Notes under the pieces: generated by a model | Told to the model about the DNA's origin: nothing | The model's input: the letters and a program-made list of their open reading frames with translations, nothing else | The model's database searches: none | Program-made: the position numbers and the translations under genes | Shown here: piece after piece, positions 15,000 through 25,192 of the stretch | Position numbering within the stretch: the first letter of the stretch is position 1 | How the letters are laid out: every line of letters begins with the position of its first letter | Assembly (NCBI GenBank): GCA_030063045.1 | Contig: JAQSEB010000050.1 | Span: forward strand, 1,612,001-1,676,000 | Source of the DNA: Pratylenchus scribneri | Lineage: Eukaryota > Nematoda > Chromadorea > Rhabditida > Pratylenchidae | DNA length: 64,000 bases | Direction: 5' to 3'

Positions 15000-15923
15000 T
15001 CAATCTTGCAAAGGCGGTCTTGGCGTATGCGGCATAACAACTTTCATTGGGGTCGGAATTTGTTCCGTTTCCGAATTTGTGTCCGAATCCTGGCTTGCCT
15101 CGCCTCCGCTTCCCAATCGTCCTTCGGCCGATGCACCCATTCTGCCTAATAAACCTCTTCCTCCTCCGCCTCCTTCAAAATTGCACGGCGTCACCACAAT
15201 TGAAGGCCTTCGTTGCTGTTCATCCCCTTCGTAAACTTCATATTTTTCCTTGTCATCAACTGCCAATGAGGCCAATCGGGCCATTAAATCAATGTCGCAA
15301 ACGACCGGGGCCATTTCGGCATGTTGAACCTGAAAATTGAATAAATTTTTCTTAATATAAATTTTCGAAATTACCCATCCAACGGGTGGCGATGTGGGCG
15401 GTGAAATGAGGAATTGCTTCTCTAGGGGTGGCAATTTCAAATGTCCTTCCTCATCTTGATCCACCCGTTTTGTCATTTTAATATTTTTTGCAAAAAATGC
15501 CTTCATTTTTGCACCATTGAATGAATGATGTTCAACGAGAAGTTTGGCAGCTTTAAACAATGATAAATTCATAAATAATTTACGAAAATACCTGTTGCAT
15601 GTTCCGGTTTGTCAAAAATTATGCGAACTCGTTGAAAACTTTTGAGGAAATGGCATTGGATTGGATGTTCATCACCGGAAGTGATTTGCTGGAACATCGA
15701 TTTGAAATTAGCCTTCTGCTCTGGGTCATCGAATAATTCTTTAGGTACATCCTTTATTAAATATTTAGGAAATTATTCCATTAAAAAAGTAATAAATAAC
15801 TCTTATTATTATGGCGGTCGGAAGTTCGTCTTTTTCTTTGGTCGTAGATTTTTCATCTGCTGTTTTCATCTCGTTAATTTCCCGTGATTTTGGTTGAGTT
15901 TCGTTTTCTATTGTTGATGGCAT
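15000..15923 (-). CDS. rcn-1: Calcipressin (regulator of calcineurin)
   Basis: Inhibitor and modulator of the Ca2+/calmodulin phosphatase calcineurin. Four exons sum to 789 nt (262 aa): 15801-15923, 15592-15751, 15375-15550 and 15000-15329. Exons 1-3 form the RRM-like fold (LPTAIIIRDVPKELFDD, LKSFQRVRIIFD). The family signature follows: FLISPPTSPPVGW corresponds to the calcipressin FLISPPxSPPVGW core (SP repeat). KYEVYE and PSIVV near residue 200 correspond to the PxIxIT-like calcineurin-docking region. The C-terminal tail is Gly-rich. The ATG at 15923 lies two bases after an acceptor-like TTTTTTGCAG, consistent with trans-splicing or a 5' UTR intron. Family and structure are both clear. Confidence 0.92.
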
Positions 15924-18151
15924 TTCTGCAAAAAATGGAAGAATATTTTAATTTTAGTTGGATTGTATTGGAATTGGAAGGATTATATGAAGAAAAAATC
16001 AATTCCATTCAATTTCCTTTTCTGGTTGGGTGCTTAGCAAAAATGTCCCTATTTTTTCTATTGACTTTGGGCCATTGAGGATTTTACGGTCGGGAATGGG
16101 GGGCAACAAGACAGAGGATAATTCCCCCATTTGTTGGTCGATTGGATTTGGTGGCTTCCTCGCGCCATCCGGACCCCCCAGTAAGCCTGAGGGGCTGGAT
16201 AGTGGCCTAATAATTGAATTCGAATCCATCCATCCCCCAAATGATGAGAGGGAAAAATTTGGGAGATGGTTTCCTTATTTTTTCTGTTTTCCCATCCCCT
16301 TCCCCATAGTCAAATTCCTCCGACTTGGCCAAAATTACTATTTCCATATGGGACGGAATAGGGATGCTCTCTTTACCGCACGGCATGCATTAAAAAGCCG
16401 TAGAGAAAAAAGGAAAAGAGTCAAGCTTATGAATGGGTGCTGAAACGAGGCCTGTGGCCATTTAGAAAAAGCCAAATCTATAAAAATAGAACAATCATTA
16501 GCAATAGCAGTTCGACGGGCTTTACGAAGCAGCATGCTAAGAAAAAGTTTATCATTACTATGGCTACTTCCCAGTGAAAAGGCTCAAAAGTCAAAGGAGT
16601 AAGGACGGCAAAGAATGGATGGATTCAATTCAACCATTAAAAAAGCCTTTTTGTTAAAGCATGAGGGCCATTTTGGCCAAGAAAATTCATCAAGAACGCC
16701 GAGAATAAATCAAAAAAGTGAAAAAATATATTATTTTTAAAAATGATTTAATATCCCAATATTTTGAAATTTAAATTCAAAAGTAGATGAGTACCCCTTT
16801 AACTCATTATATGAGAAACACTTAAGCTTATGGAGAAATTTGTTGATTATGAATAAATGAATGTTTTATGAGAGTGTAAAAAAAATGCAAAAAAGAGATG
16901 AATAAAAAAGGAGAATTGGTTTGATTTAATGAGAGAATAATTACGTTTAATTTTTTCTTCGTTTAATTAATTCTCTGTTTTTTTAAATTAATTCCACATG
17001 TTTGTTTTTGCCCCAAATAATTTACGCCTGGTTGTATTTTGCACCAAATAATTCCGCCTGTTTTGTGTTTTTTCACTAATTCCGCCTGTTTTGTATTTTT
17101 GCACTAATTCCGCCTGGTTGTATTTTGCCCCAACTAATTCCGCCTGGTTGTATTTTGCCCCAACTAATTCCGCCTGTTTTGTGTTTTTGCACTAATTCCG
17201 CCTGTTTTGTGTTTTTTCACTAATTCCGCCTGTTTTGTGTTTTTGCACTAATTCCGCCTGTTTTGTGTTTTTGCACTAATTCCGCCTGTTTTGTGTTTTT
17301 TCACTAATTCCGCCTGTTTTGTGTTTTTGCACTAATTCCGCCTGGTTGTATTTTGCCCCAACTAATTCCGCATGTTTTGTGTTTTTGCACTAATTCCGCC
17401 TGTTTTGTGTTTTGCCCCAAATAATTCCGCCTGTCTTGTTTTTTGCACTAATTCCGCCTGGTTGTATTTTGCCCCAACTAATTCCGCCTGTTTTGTTTTT
17501 GCACTAATTCCGCCTGGTTGTATTTTGCCCCAACTAATTCCGCCTGTTTTGTTTTTGCACTAATTCCGCCTGTTTGTGTTTTGCCCCAAATAATTCCGCC
17601 TGTTTTGTGTTTTGCCCCAAATAATTCCGCCTGTTTTGTGTTTTTGCACTAATTCCGCCTGTTTTGTGTTTTGCCCCAAATAATTCTGGATTCCGCCTAT
17701 TTTGTGTTTTTGCACTAATTCCATCTGTTTTGTGTTTTTGCACTAATTCCGCCTTTTTGTATTTGCCCCATCTAATTCCGCCTGTTTGCCCCAAGCAAAA
17801 CTCTACTTCATTTATACCATATCATGTTCTTACCTTATCAATTTTTATTTGTTATAAATCATAACCAATTACAATTAGTAAATTATGGATTTCATCAATT
17901 TAAATATCTCTTCTCCAATATAAGTTGCAATTTATTTTATTCATTTTTAAGCATTTTTAAGACAACAATTCAGGCAATAAAGGGGGGAGATCAATGATCA
18001 CTGGGAATGAAAAAGGGGCAAGCGATCTACATATTTTATACAAAAAAAAAACAATTGGTTTTTGGTCGTTGATTGTTTCTGTGATAGACCCGCGAAATAA
18101 AAAATTGAATAGAATCAAATTAATTAGCATATTCAACCATCGTAAATTCAT
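15924..18151. other. Intergenic region rcn-1 / cdka-1 with variant array
   Basis: No supported gene. The part at 16000-16450 has open but stop-poor frames without family resemblance. The part at 16600-17000 is AT-rich. A variant minisatellite array fills 17005-17795. The stretch 17800-18150 is AT-rich and probably the cdka-1 3' UTR. Confidence 0.55.
17005..17795. repeat. Variant minisatellite array 2 (intergenic)
   Basis: Tandem units of variable length, about 24-31 bp, built on the core AATTCCGCCTG. The spacers alternate between TTTTGTGTTTTTGCACT, GTTGTATTTTGCCCCAACT and TTTTGTGTTTTGCCCCAAAT. Two or more spacer types are interleaved irregularly, unlike the homogeneous arrays elsewhere. No frame stays open for long. 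Confidence 0.95.
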
Positions 18152-21100
18152 TCAATAATAAGAAGCCTTCGTTTGGGTCAAATGATCGGGACTATATGCC
18201 CTCAATTCGGTGAAAACTTCCAAGAAGAATGTGGACGAGGAATTTAGCCTCAACATTTGGCCACTATGCCTTTTGATCAGCCGAACGCATTGGGACCAGA
18301 AGAGTGTTCGATTCTATATAAAAAAAAACAATGAATTGGTCAAGTTTGGACGATATTAACCGTATTTTCCGTAATGAATGGTTTCAGTGGATAGCTAATC
18401 TCATTGCCCATATATGAATAGCTAATATAGAGGCAAAGGAGCACAAATGAGTGCAATTCCCGCAATGAATTGAGCCTTTGGCAATCGCCGTGAACGATGA
18501 ATGCATCACGGATGAGCATGAATAGGAAGACCAAATTGGCCGGATTGATGAAGGCAGCGTCTTGCCAACCCTAAAAAATATTCTCTATTTTTCATTCCAT
18601 ATTTTTTGGCCAAACAAATTCGGAACCCCTCATCCATTCTTTCTACAATTCCCAATGGAGTCAAAAAGGCAAAATGGCATTTTTAAAATAAAAGAGAAAG
18701 GAAAGGCAAAAAGCCTAGAGGGGAATGAGGCTTTCAAATGCCGGAAAGTGAAGGGGAATGGGGGACATATTCATAAAAATATATACTATATCTTGGCTGT
18801 TAATCTTGAGTCTTGACTTTGTTGGTTGGCTGCCCAAAACTGTCATAAATATATGGAAATGGGACATATAGCCGGAGAGAATGAAAGGACGGAAGGAAAC
18901 TTTTATATGTGGCTGGGAGGAATTTCCAATGTGACATTCACATCAAAATAACTCACTTGGAGAATGAGAGCACGGTCGACGCCACGAAGCCTGTGGAAAG
19001 GGGAAATGATGATTGGAATTGTATACCGTATTTCCTCTAATAATGGCCCCAGGGCTAATTTTTTTCAGAGACCCTCAAAAGGAAGCAAAAATTAATATTT
19101 CTACTTTTTTCATCTTAAAATCCTCAAAAGAGGGCTCTTATTAGGAGAAGGGGGCCATTATTAGAAGGAGTGGCCTTTTATTAGAAGGAGGGGGCTCCAT
19201 AGTTTTGACTTTTTTCACCATAAAATTCACAAAAGGAGGCTTTAGAAGGATGAGGCTATTATTAAAGGGAGGAGGGTTCTTATTTTTCAAACCCTCCGAG
19301 GAGGTTACTATTAGAGAGTGGCTAGTATTAAAGGGGACAATAATAGAGGAAGTACGGTATAATAAATGTGGGGCCAACCATGTGCTCAGCTGTGATGGTT
19401 CGAATTGGCCAAGGAGGCCTGGCCTACAATGTTGGCTGACAAAATGGCCAAGTGCCCGGATTAGTTCGCTGGAACTGGCTTGGATGATCTATCAAATTTT
19501 GAGGAATTAATTGGGAAAATTGTGGTCAATGTCACCTTCTTCTTTTGCCCATTTGTATTCAAATTCCTTGCATTATTCCCATTTAAATCTAACATCATTT
19601 GGCCACCGGAATCATTTGTGGGACAACTGAATGGCCGGGCAATTGAATGTGAATTGTGGGTGGAAATGGGTGGCGGTGGTTGGCCAGCGGCCATTGCCAA
19701 CAACATTGACGAAACCAATCCATTGCCACCACTAATCGGGCCATTCCCATTCCCTGGATGATGACCAGGAATAAGGAAATGACGTTTTGCTTGGCGCAAT
19801 GAGGTGCGCAGGGCGGAAGTGCCAATGGACGATTTGGACGGTGCCTGCTGATTTGGATGATGATGGCCACCGCCATGGAAGAATGAGGTGGAAGAGGGAC
19901 GAAGGCGAGATGGCACATTGTTGGATGTGACCATTTTTGTGGCTATCGATGATTTGATGGCATTTTGGGTGCCAAACTGTCGTAAATCTGCGCCACTGTT
20001 ATTGTTTAGTAAATCATCCGGGTGGCAATTCATTTTGTCGTCTTCATCGCTCGATTCATTTTCTTCCTCTTCCTCATCTTTTTCATCTTCATCCTCACCC
20101 AAAATTGCACGAATATAGCCGCCTTTGAGGATCCCGTTGAACAGCCGGGAGCCACTTTTCTTCAGCGACTGTTTCAGTGAATAATCCCTTCCCTCTTTGG
20201 TTTGGCCACCAATCCATTCCTCCCTTTCATCTTCACTGTATCCTATTGTTCGCCTTTGCTCATAAAATGATGTATTTTGATGCCAATCTTAAAATTTATA
20301 GGTTATCAAAATTGCCTCTCACTTTTGGTGTTAGCATTATCACGTTTCATCAAAAAGGTCGTTTAGTAAATTAAACCGATTTTCTTAAGAATTAAACCAA
20401 TGATGTGTTCGGATTTAGCAAGTTGGAAAATCTTATAATCCAGTTTCGTAAACCCTCTCTTAATAGTGAAGTCCCTCTATAGGGGCTCTTAATAGGGAGG
20501 GGCTTCTAATAGGGAGGGGCTACTAAATTTTGGAGACTTTCAAAGGAGGCAAAAAATATAATTTTCACCTTTTTTTTTCTTCATAACATTACGGCAGAAA
20601 AGGCATACAGTAGAGAGGGGCTTCTAATAGAGGACGGGCAATTAGGAGTAGTTACTAGTATGGGATTTACGGTAAATTTTAAACAAGCAAAAACCAAAAA
20701 AAACATTGTTCGATTGAATTTTTCAAGTAACCTTTTTGGTGAAATGCCCAAACACCCCCACTTACCACTTTTAGTGTTGTTGTTCGGATCGACCATTCCA
20801 ACCTTCCTTATTAGGCCAATTCCTACATTGCCATTACCATTTCCACCCAAATGATGATTTATTTGATGCCTTTTATTTTCCTTGCCAGCATTCTTTGTGT
20901 GATGATTGCCAGCTGATGAATTGCCTCGAACCAGCGAGGGCAATGCCTTCGTGAAGGATCCCCATCGAGAGAGGGCCTTCACCTCTCCATTCTTTGCTTG
21001 ATTATTTCGCCGAAACATTGGTGGCGAAATGAGAAATCGAGATTGGCCACCACTGCCAAAATTGGGGGAAGGGCCTATTCCGGAAGGTGGTGGCAGTGGA

Positions 21101-21399
21101 GGCGAATGAATGGCCGTGTTCCCAAGGGGGCGAATGAGGGCGGCGGATGAATGGCGGCCAATGGGGCCACCGCCAACACCGATGGAATTGGCCGAAAATA
21201 TGGAGGAGGATGCCAACGAAGATTGACTAGCCGATTGGGTGGGCGGCGAGGAACTTCGGCACCGGGCGGACTGTTGGCCATTGCTGCCCAGGGAGGAGAG
21301 GCCAGGCGAAGGGGACAACGAATTGGAGGAGGAGGCCGAAGGGGATGAAGCGGATGTGATGGAGGAGGCAGGCGAGGATGAGCTCAGCTGGCCGCCCAT
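18152..21399 (-). CDS. cdka-1: CDK5 activator 1 (p35-like)
   Basis: Non-cyclin activator of neuronal Cdk5. Six exons sum to 1746 nt (581 aa): 20803-21399, 19536-20168, 19379-19488, 18957-18990, 18361-18570 and 18152-18313. The conserved activator domain is C-terminal. Its landmarks are [16 protein letters not shown], the [11 protein letters not shown] / [19 protein letters not shown] junction, [20 protein letters not shown] (nearly invariant in the family) and FWSQCVRLI. The N-terminus MGGQLSSSS fits an N-myristoylation site, as in vertebrate p35. Between them lie about 400 residues of low-complexity Ser/Gly/Asn, with an acidic run [20 protein letters not shown], so the protein is much longer than the roughly 300-aa vertebrate p35. 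The last five junctions are in phase. The exon 1 donor (20803) was chosen for phase; a stronger-looking donor at 20766 does not fit the frame. Introns hold repeat-family C copies. Confidence 0.9.
19022..19366. mobile_element. Family C inverted-repeat element (cdka-1 intron)
   Basis: Begins TACCGTATTTCCTCTAATAA and ends with the inverse (AATAGAGGAAGTACGGTATA). The interior has repeated (G)GGGCTCTTATTAGAAGG-type blocks and TTTTTTCATC. It looks like a MITE. Copies lie at 20445-20670, about 35015-35205 and 54555-54770. Confidence 0.75.
20440..20670. mobile_element. Family C element, degenerate copy (cdka-1 intron)
   Basis: Contains GGCTTCTAATAGGGAGGGGC blocks, GAGACTTTCAAAGGAGGCAA and a TTTACGGTAAATT end. 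It is shorter and more diverged than the copy at 19022. Confidence 0.6.
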
Positions 21400-21599
21400 T
21401 TTGCAGCGATTTTTTGGGAATAAATTTTAATGGAGAACGAAAAAGTTGTTGGCATTGAATTTGGGGGAGGAGGCAAATGATGGGACAAAAAGTGGAAAGG
21501 AAAACATTTGTTTTGGCTGAAAATGGTGGCAAATTAGCATTGTGCCTGCGATAGTGGGATGTTTCAAATACCGCCATACCGCCCAATACCTAGATTATT

Positions 21600-21895
21600 C
21601 TTCTGGCCATATCTTAGCAAGGCTCTAGCCAATCATGGAAAGTGATAAATCATTCAAAAGCACAAAATATTCTCTACAAAAAAAGCCATTCATTTTATGA
21701 ATTCTTATATTTTAAAAAGATATATGCCTTTGAATGTTAAACTCGAATTTTTAGGGATGGAGGAAAAGTTGCCTGTTTTACAAAATATTTTAGGTTTTCA
21801 AAAAATTAATTAAGCCACTTTTTAGAGCACATTTAGAGCTTTCAAATGGCATATCGCCTTCCTAAATTAGTAACCTCTCCTTGTTAAGATAGCCA
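21600..21895. mobile_element. Foldback element FB-B, diverged copy
   Basis: The right arm reads GCTTTCAAATGGCATATCGC then CTTCCTAAATTAGTAACC; the left arm is a degraded inverse (GGCCATATCTTAGCAAGGC). The element lies about 200 bp upstream of the cdka-1 start. Confidence 0.7.
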
Positions 21896-22010
21896 AAAGA
21901 AAGCCCGGATGCTGAAACGATGTTTTTGAAACTTCTTATTTTGCAAATTAGTAATCCAAAAAGGTAAAATAAAGATGTGGCATTGGCATTAAGGTGGTAA
22001 TGAAACTTTC

Positions 22011-22460
22011 TTATTTCGTTGTGGCTACAAATCCGAAAGATAATATTAAATTGAAAATGGGGGAAGGATGAGTCAATGCCAATGCCAATGCCAGCTTTGG
22101 ACAATGCCATTGGAATTGGGGGAGGGTAATGCAATTTTGAGGGGAAAGACTTCTTCCCATTTGGATTGGACCAAACAAGAATACCCCCAAATGTGCTGCG
22201 TTGTGCACATTTCTGTGTGATGAGTGAAGGGGGGATTGTGGCTAAAAGAAGGCAAAATGAGGGAAGATGCCACCGCCGATGAAATGGATGAAAACCGAAG
22301 GCAGTGGCGGCGGATTCGAGGGAATTGGGCCAAAAGGGGAGAAGAGGGGAATATTCAGTTGACAGTCGTTGGGGGCTGGCAGGCATTCCCGTCGATGCCA
22401 TCCATCGAGAATGCCATTGCAGGGCAAAAGCAGCAAAAGAAGAATGGCCAATAACGTCAT
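22011..22460 (-). CDS. Candidate small secreted protein, unassigned
   Basis: Not recognised. The ATG at 22460 opens a classic signal peptide (MTLLAILLLLLLPCNG). About 40 residues follow with two cysteines and Pro-rich sequence (GPIPSNPPPLPS). An intron of about 54 nt (donor GTTTTC, acceptor TTCTTTTAG near 22242) joins in phase to a second open stretch that runs to the stop at 22011 and includes two more cysteines (PQNC, WHC). The total would be about 131 aa. The region is GC-richer than its surroundings and also open in other frames, so chance is possible. A secreted role is inference from the leader only. Confidence 0.35.
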
Positions 22461-23094
22461 TAGAGGAAAAAGGGGAAATGTTGGGAGGGGAGAGAAGCCA
22501 GAATTTGGGAGAGAAAGCATTACGGAATTTTGTGGTGGCACATCAGAGAAAGCCAGAGGCCAATGGCTTTGGCACAAAGAAGCTTAAAGGGGACAAATGC
22601 CGAGAATTGTGTCAGTCGATTCGGTGCCCATGCCTTTGTCTCCCCTTCAACAATTCTTTCACTCTTCCCCCTCCCCTCTTTCTTCCCTTATATAATTCCC
22701 ATTGGCCCGTGGGCGGCCGCCCTGCGTCCGTCTCAAAAAGCCAAAACCGCGAAAAAGGGGTAGAAGGCAGGAAGGCAGGCAATCCAATGGGTTTTTGTGT
22801 TGGCCACCCCCGAGGGAATGGCCCAGGCCGGAAGGGGGAATGAATATATGAAAGGAAAAAGGAAAGTGGCTTAATGTGCCAATGGGACCGAAAATGGAAG
22901 GAGGGGCGAAAAAGAAACCTTCAACCAAAATCAGGACACAAAAAATGGGCAAAGGGAATTGTTGGCATTGATGGGCAATGGGCCAAAAGGAAAATTGAAA
23001 GGAAATATCTGGCGAGTAAATTTGGAGGAAACACAAAATACCAAAACCAATGCCAAAAGGGTCGCCCAAAAGTGAAACAAAGATTTCGATACGT

Positions 23095-23985
23095 TTCAAT
23101 ACCACGCCGATTGAGTACTTGGACCATTCTTTTGGCCATAGCTCAACAAAGAAGCAACCAATTTTTAAAGCAATATGCCAATTGAAAGCGCTAAATACCC
23201 TCTAAAAGGTAGCCTAAATTAGTCATCTAATTTTTTTGATAATTTATAAAATAAGCGGCTTTTCCTCCAAAAATTGGGTCTATTATATTCAAAAACATGT
23301 AACTTATTTTCATTGTTGAATATCTTAAAATTTAAAATTGCCTCTTTGTAGAGGACACTTCAAGCTTCAAAATGTTATATCGTCTTCCACGATTGGGTAT
23401 TGCCTCGCTGAGTGTATGAGCCAAAAATTTGTGTTTTCTCAGATTTTAACGAAAAGAGAAGAAGGGAAGATTCGTGTTTCCCTCGATTTCAATCAAAAGT
23501 GATACCGTATTCTATCTTCTCATTTAGTATAGCTGAAGAAGGAAAAATATGTGTTCCATAGATTTTGCTGTATGGCACGGAAAATTTTGTGTTTCCTTCC
23601 ATTTTCAACAAGAGGGGTAGTTGAGAATACTAATTTGTTGATTACTGCCGATTATGTTACAGAATTAATTTTTAGCATTGAATTTATTAAATTTAAATAG
23701 GCAAAATTGTAGAGGACACTTTGGGCTTTCAAATGGTATATCGCCTTCCGAAATTGGTTATTGCCTCGCTGAGATATGGACCAAAAACGAAGGCAACACT
23801 GATTTAAAAGGGTATTGAATTCTCCTTAACCCATCCAAAGACATTCTTGAGTGAAGGGATTTCTTTAATGTTCGAATACCTAAAATTTAAAAATGCCTTT
23901 TTGTAAAGGACACTTTGAACTTCGAATGGTACATCGCCTTCTAAAATTGGCTAAAGCCTCGCTGAAATATGGGTCAAAAACAATG
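23095..23985. mobile_element. Composite foldback B-E-B element
   Basis: An FB-B copy (about 23095-23415), then a distinct module E (about 23420-23640) containing TCCCTCGATTTCAATCAAAA then GTGATACCGTATTC, then a second FB-B copy (about 23640-23985). The same three-part order recurs at 28430-29290 and 51950-52680. Confidence 0.7.
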
Positions 23986-24879
23986 ATGGTATTGAATTGC
24001 CCCTAATCTAATAAAAGGCATTCAAATTTAAGGAAAAAAATAAGAAAAATTATTTATGCTGAAAAATTGTTGAAAAGGCAAAAATTTGATGAAAAAATTG
24101 TTGGAATTATGATAAAAAGAAGATGGGCAAAAAAGGCACAAAAATGAATGAAAGAGAGGGGAAAATTGCCAAGGCATTTTCCGAAAATGAAAGAAATGTG
24201 AATTTTTTGATTTTACAACAAATTTTGAGCTCAAAAACATCAAAAAAAAAAACGAAGAAGGGGGAATATTAGAAAAGTTAGGGCGAAAAGTTGAGTGGAT
24301 GAAATTGCGTCAGACAACAAAAAATGAGGCGGGAATATAAATTGAAGAAAAAGGAAGGGGGCAATGGCACGCAAAAGGTGGGCGGATTATTATTACATTC
24401 ATTAATGGGCAAAGAAGGGATTTATTATGGAATCCAAATCCAAATGTTTCATTGCATTTTGGCCATCTTCAAATAAAAATGCCATAAATTCACAAAATTC
24501 AATGCCGGCCATTGAAACGGGAGCCAACAGCTGCGGCCGAATTGCGCTGAAATTGGGAAAGGGAAATTAGCAAAGAATTTATGAAGGAAATGAATGGAAT
24601 TGGAGGAAAAAGCCAATCAAAATGAGTCAAATTTCCCCCTCATGAATAATTCATCCTACAAATAATAATTCAAAAGGGCAGAATTTGTTGGGGCTTTATG
24701 GCACAAACAAACAAGTCTGGTCTCCGTCCTCAATTTCCTGTTTATTTCACTTCACGTTCCAGAAAGTTAACGTCAAAATAAGGGATAAGGAAAGACCAAA
24801 AAACCAATTTAACAAATAAAAAACAGTGAATTGCCGAAAAAAAAAGAGAAAATAATACCAAAATAATCATAATAGTTTA

Positions 24880-25110
24880 ATTTGGGGTTTGTCCTATATT
24901 ATATACCCAAAATTAGATAGAGCTGGTCAAAATGCATTAAATGATATATAATTTGTTATGGTTTGGTCACAAATTAAAGGGTATTAAATTGTTTAAACCA
25001 ATTTTGGTTTAATGGTTCAAAACTAATTTGGAATTGGTTAAAAACAAGCCAAAATATAATCAAAATGGTGCGCCTTAATGAGATCATTCGATAATTGAAT
25101 AATCGATTGG
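24880..25110. repeat. Dispersed repeat D (intergenic, near the dex-1 3' end)
   Basis: Reverse-orientation copy: ATACCCAAAATTAGATAGAG, CTGGTCAAAATGCATTAAAT and TTTAAACCAATTTTGGTTTA. It matches the copies at 12715 and 55290. Confidence 0.7.
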
Positions 25111-25192
25111 GAAGGTTACGGTGTCTAAGATATTTTTTCGGCATTTCAATGATTTTTTCAACAAATTATTTCTCATAAACAAATTGAGGGAT

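Larger units (their letters stand above)
21400..25192. other. Intergenic region cdka-1 / dex-1
   Basis: 3.8 kb with no strongly supported gene. It holds an FB-B copy (21600-21895), a candidate small secreted protein (22011-22460), a stop-poor stretch at 22500-23100 without family resemblance, a composite B-E-B element (23095-23985), AT-rich sequence (24000-24880) and a repeat D copy (24880-25110). Confidence 0.55.

Noticed and set aside
20766..20803. Strong donor GTAAGTGG at 20766 as the end of cdka-1 exon 1
   Set aside because: It leaves a phase that meets a stop in the next exon. The donor at 20803 gives a continuous frame through all six exons. An alternative small exon cannot be fully excluded.
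22304..23105. Plus- and minus-strand ORFs of 148-179 codons
   Set aside because: The segment is low in stops in several frames, no domain or signal is visible, and the frames overlap each other and the start of an FB-B element.
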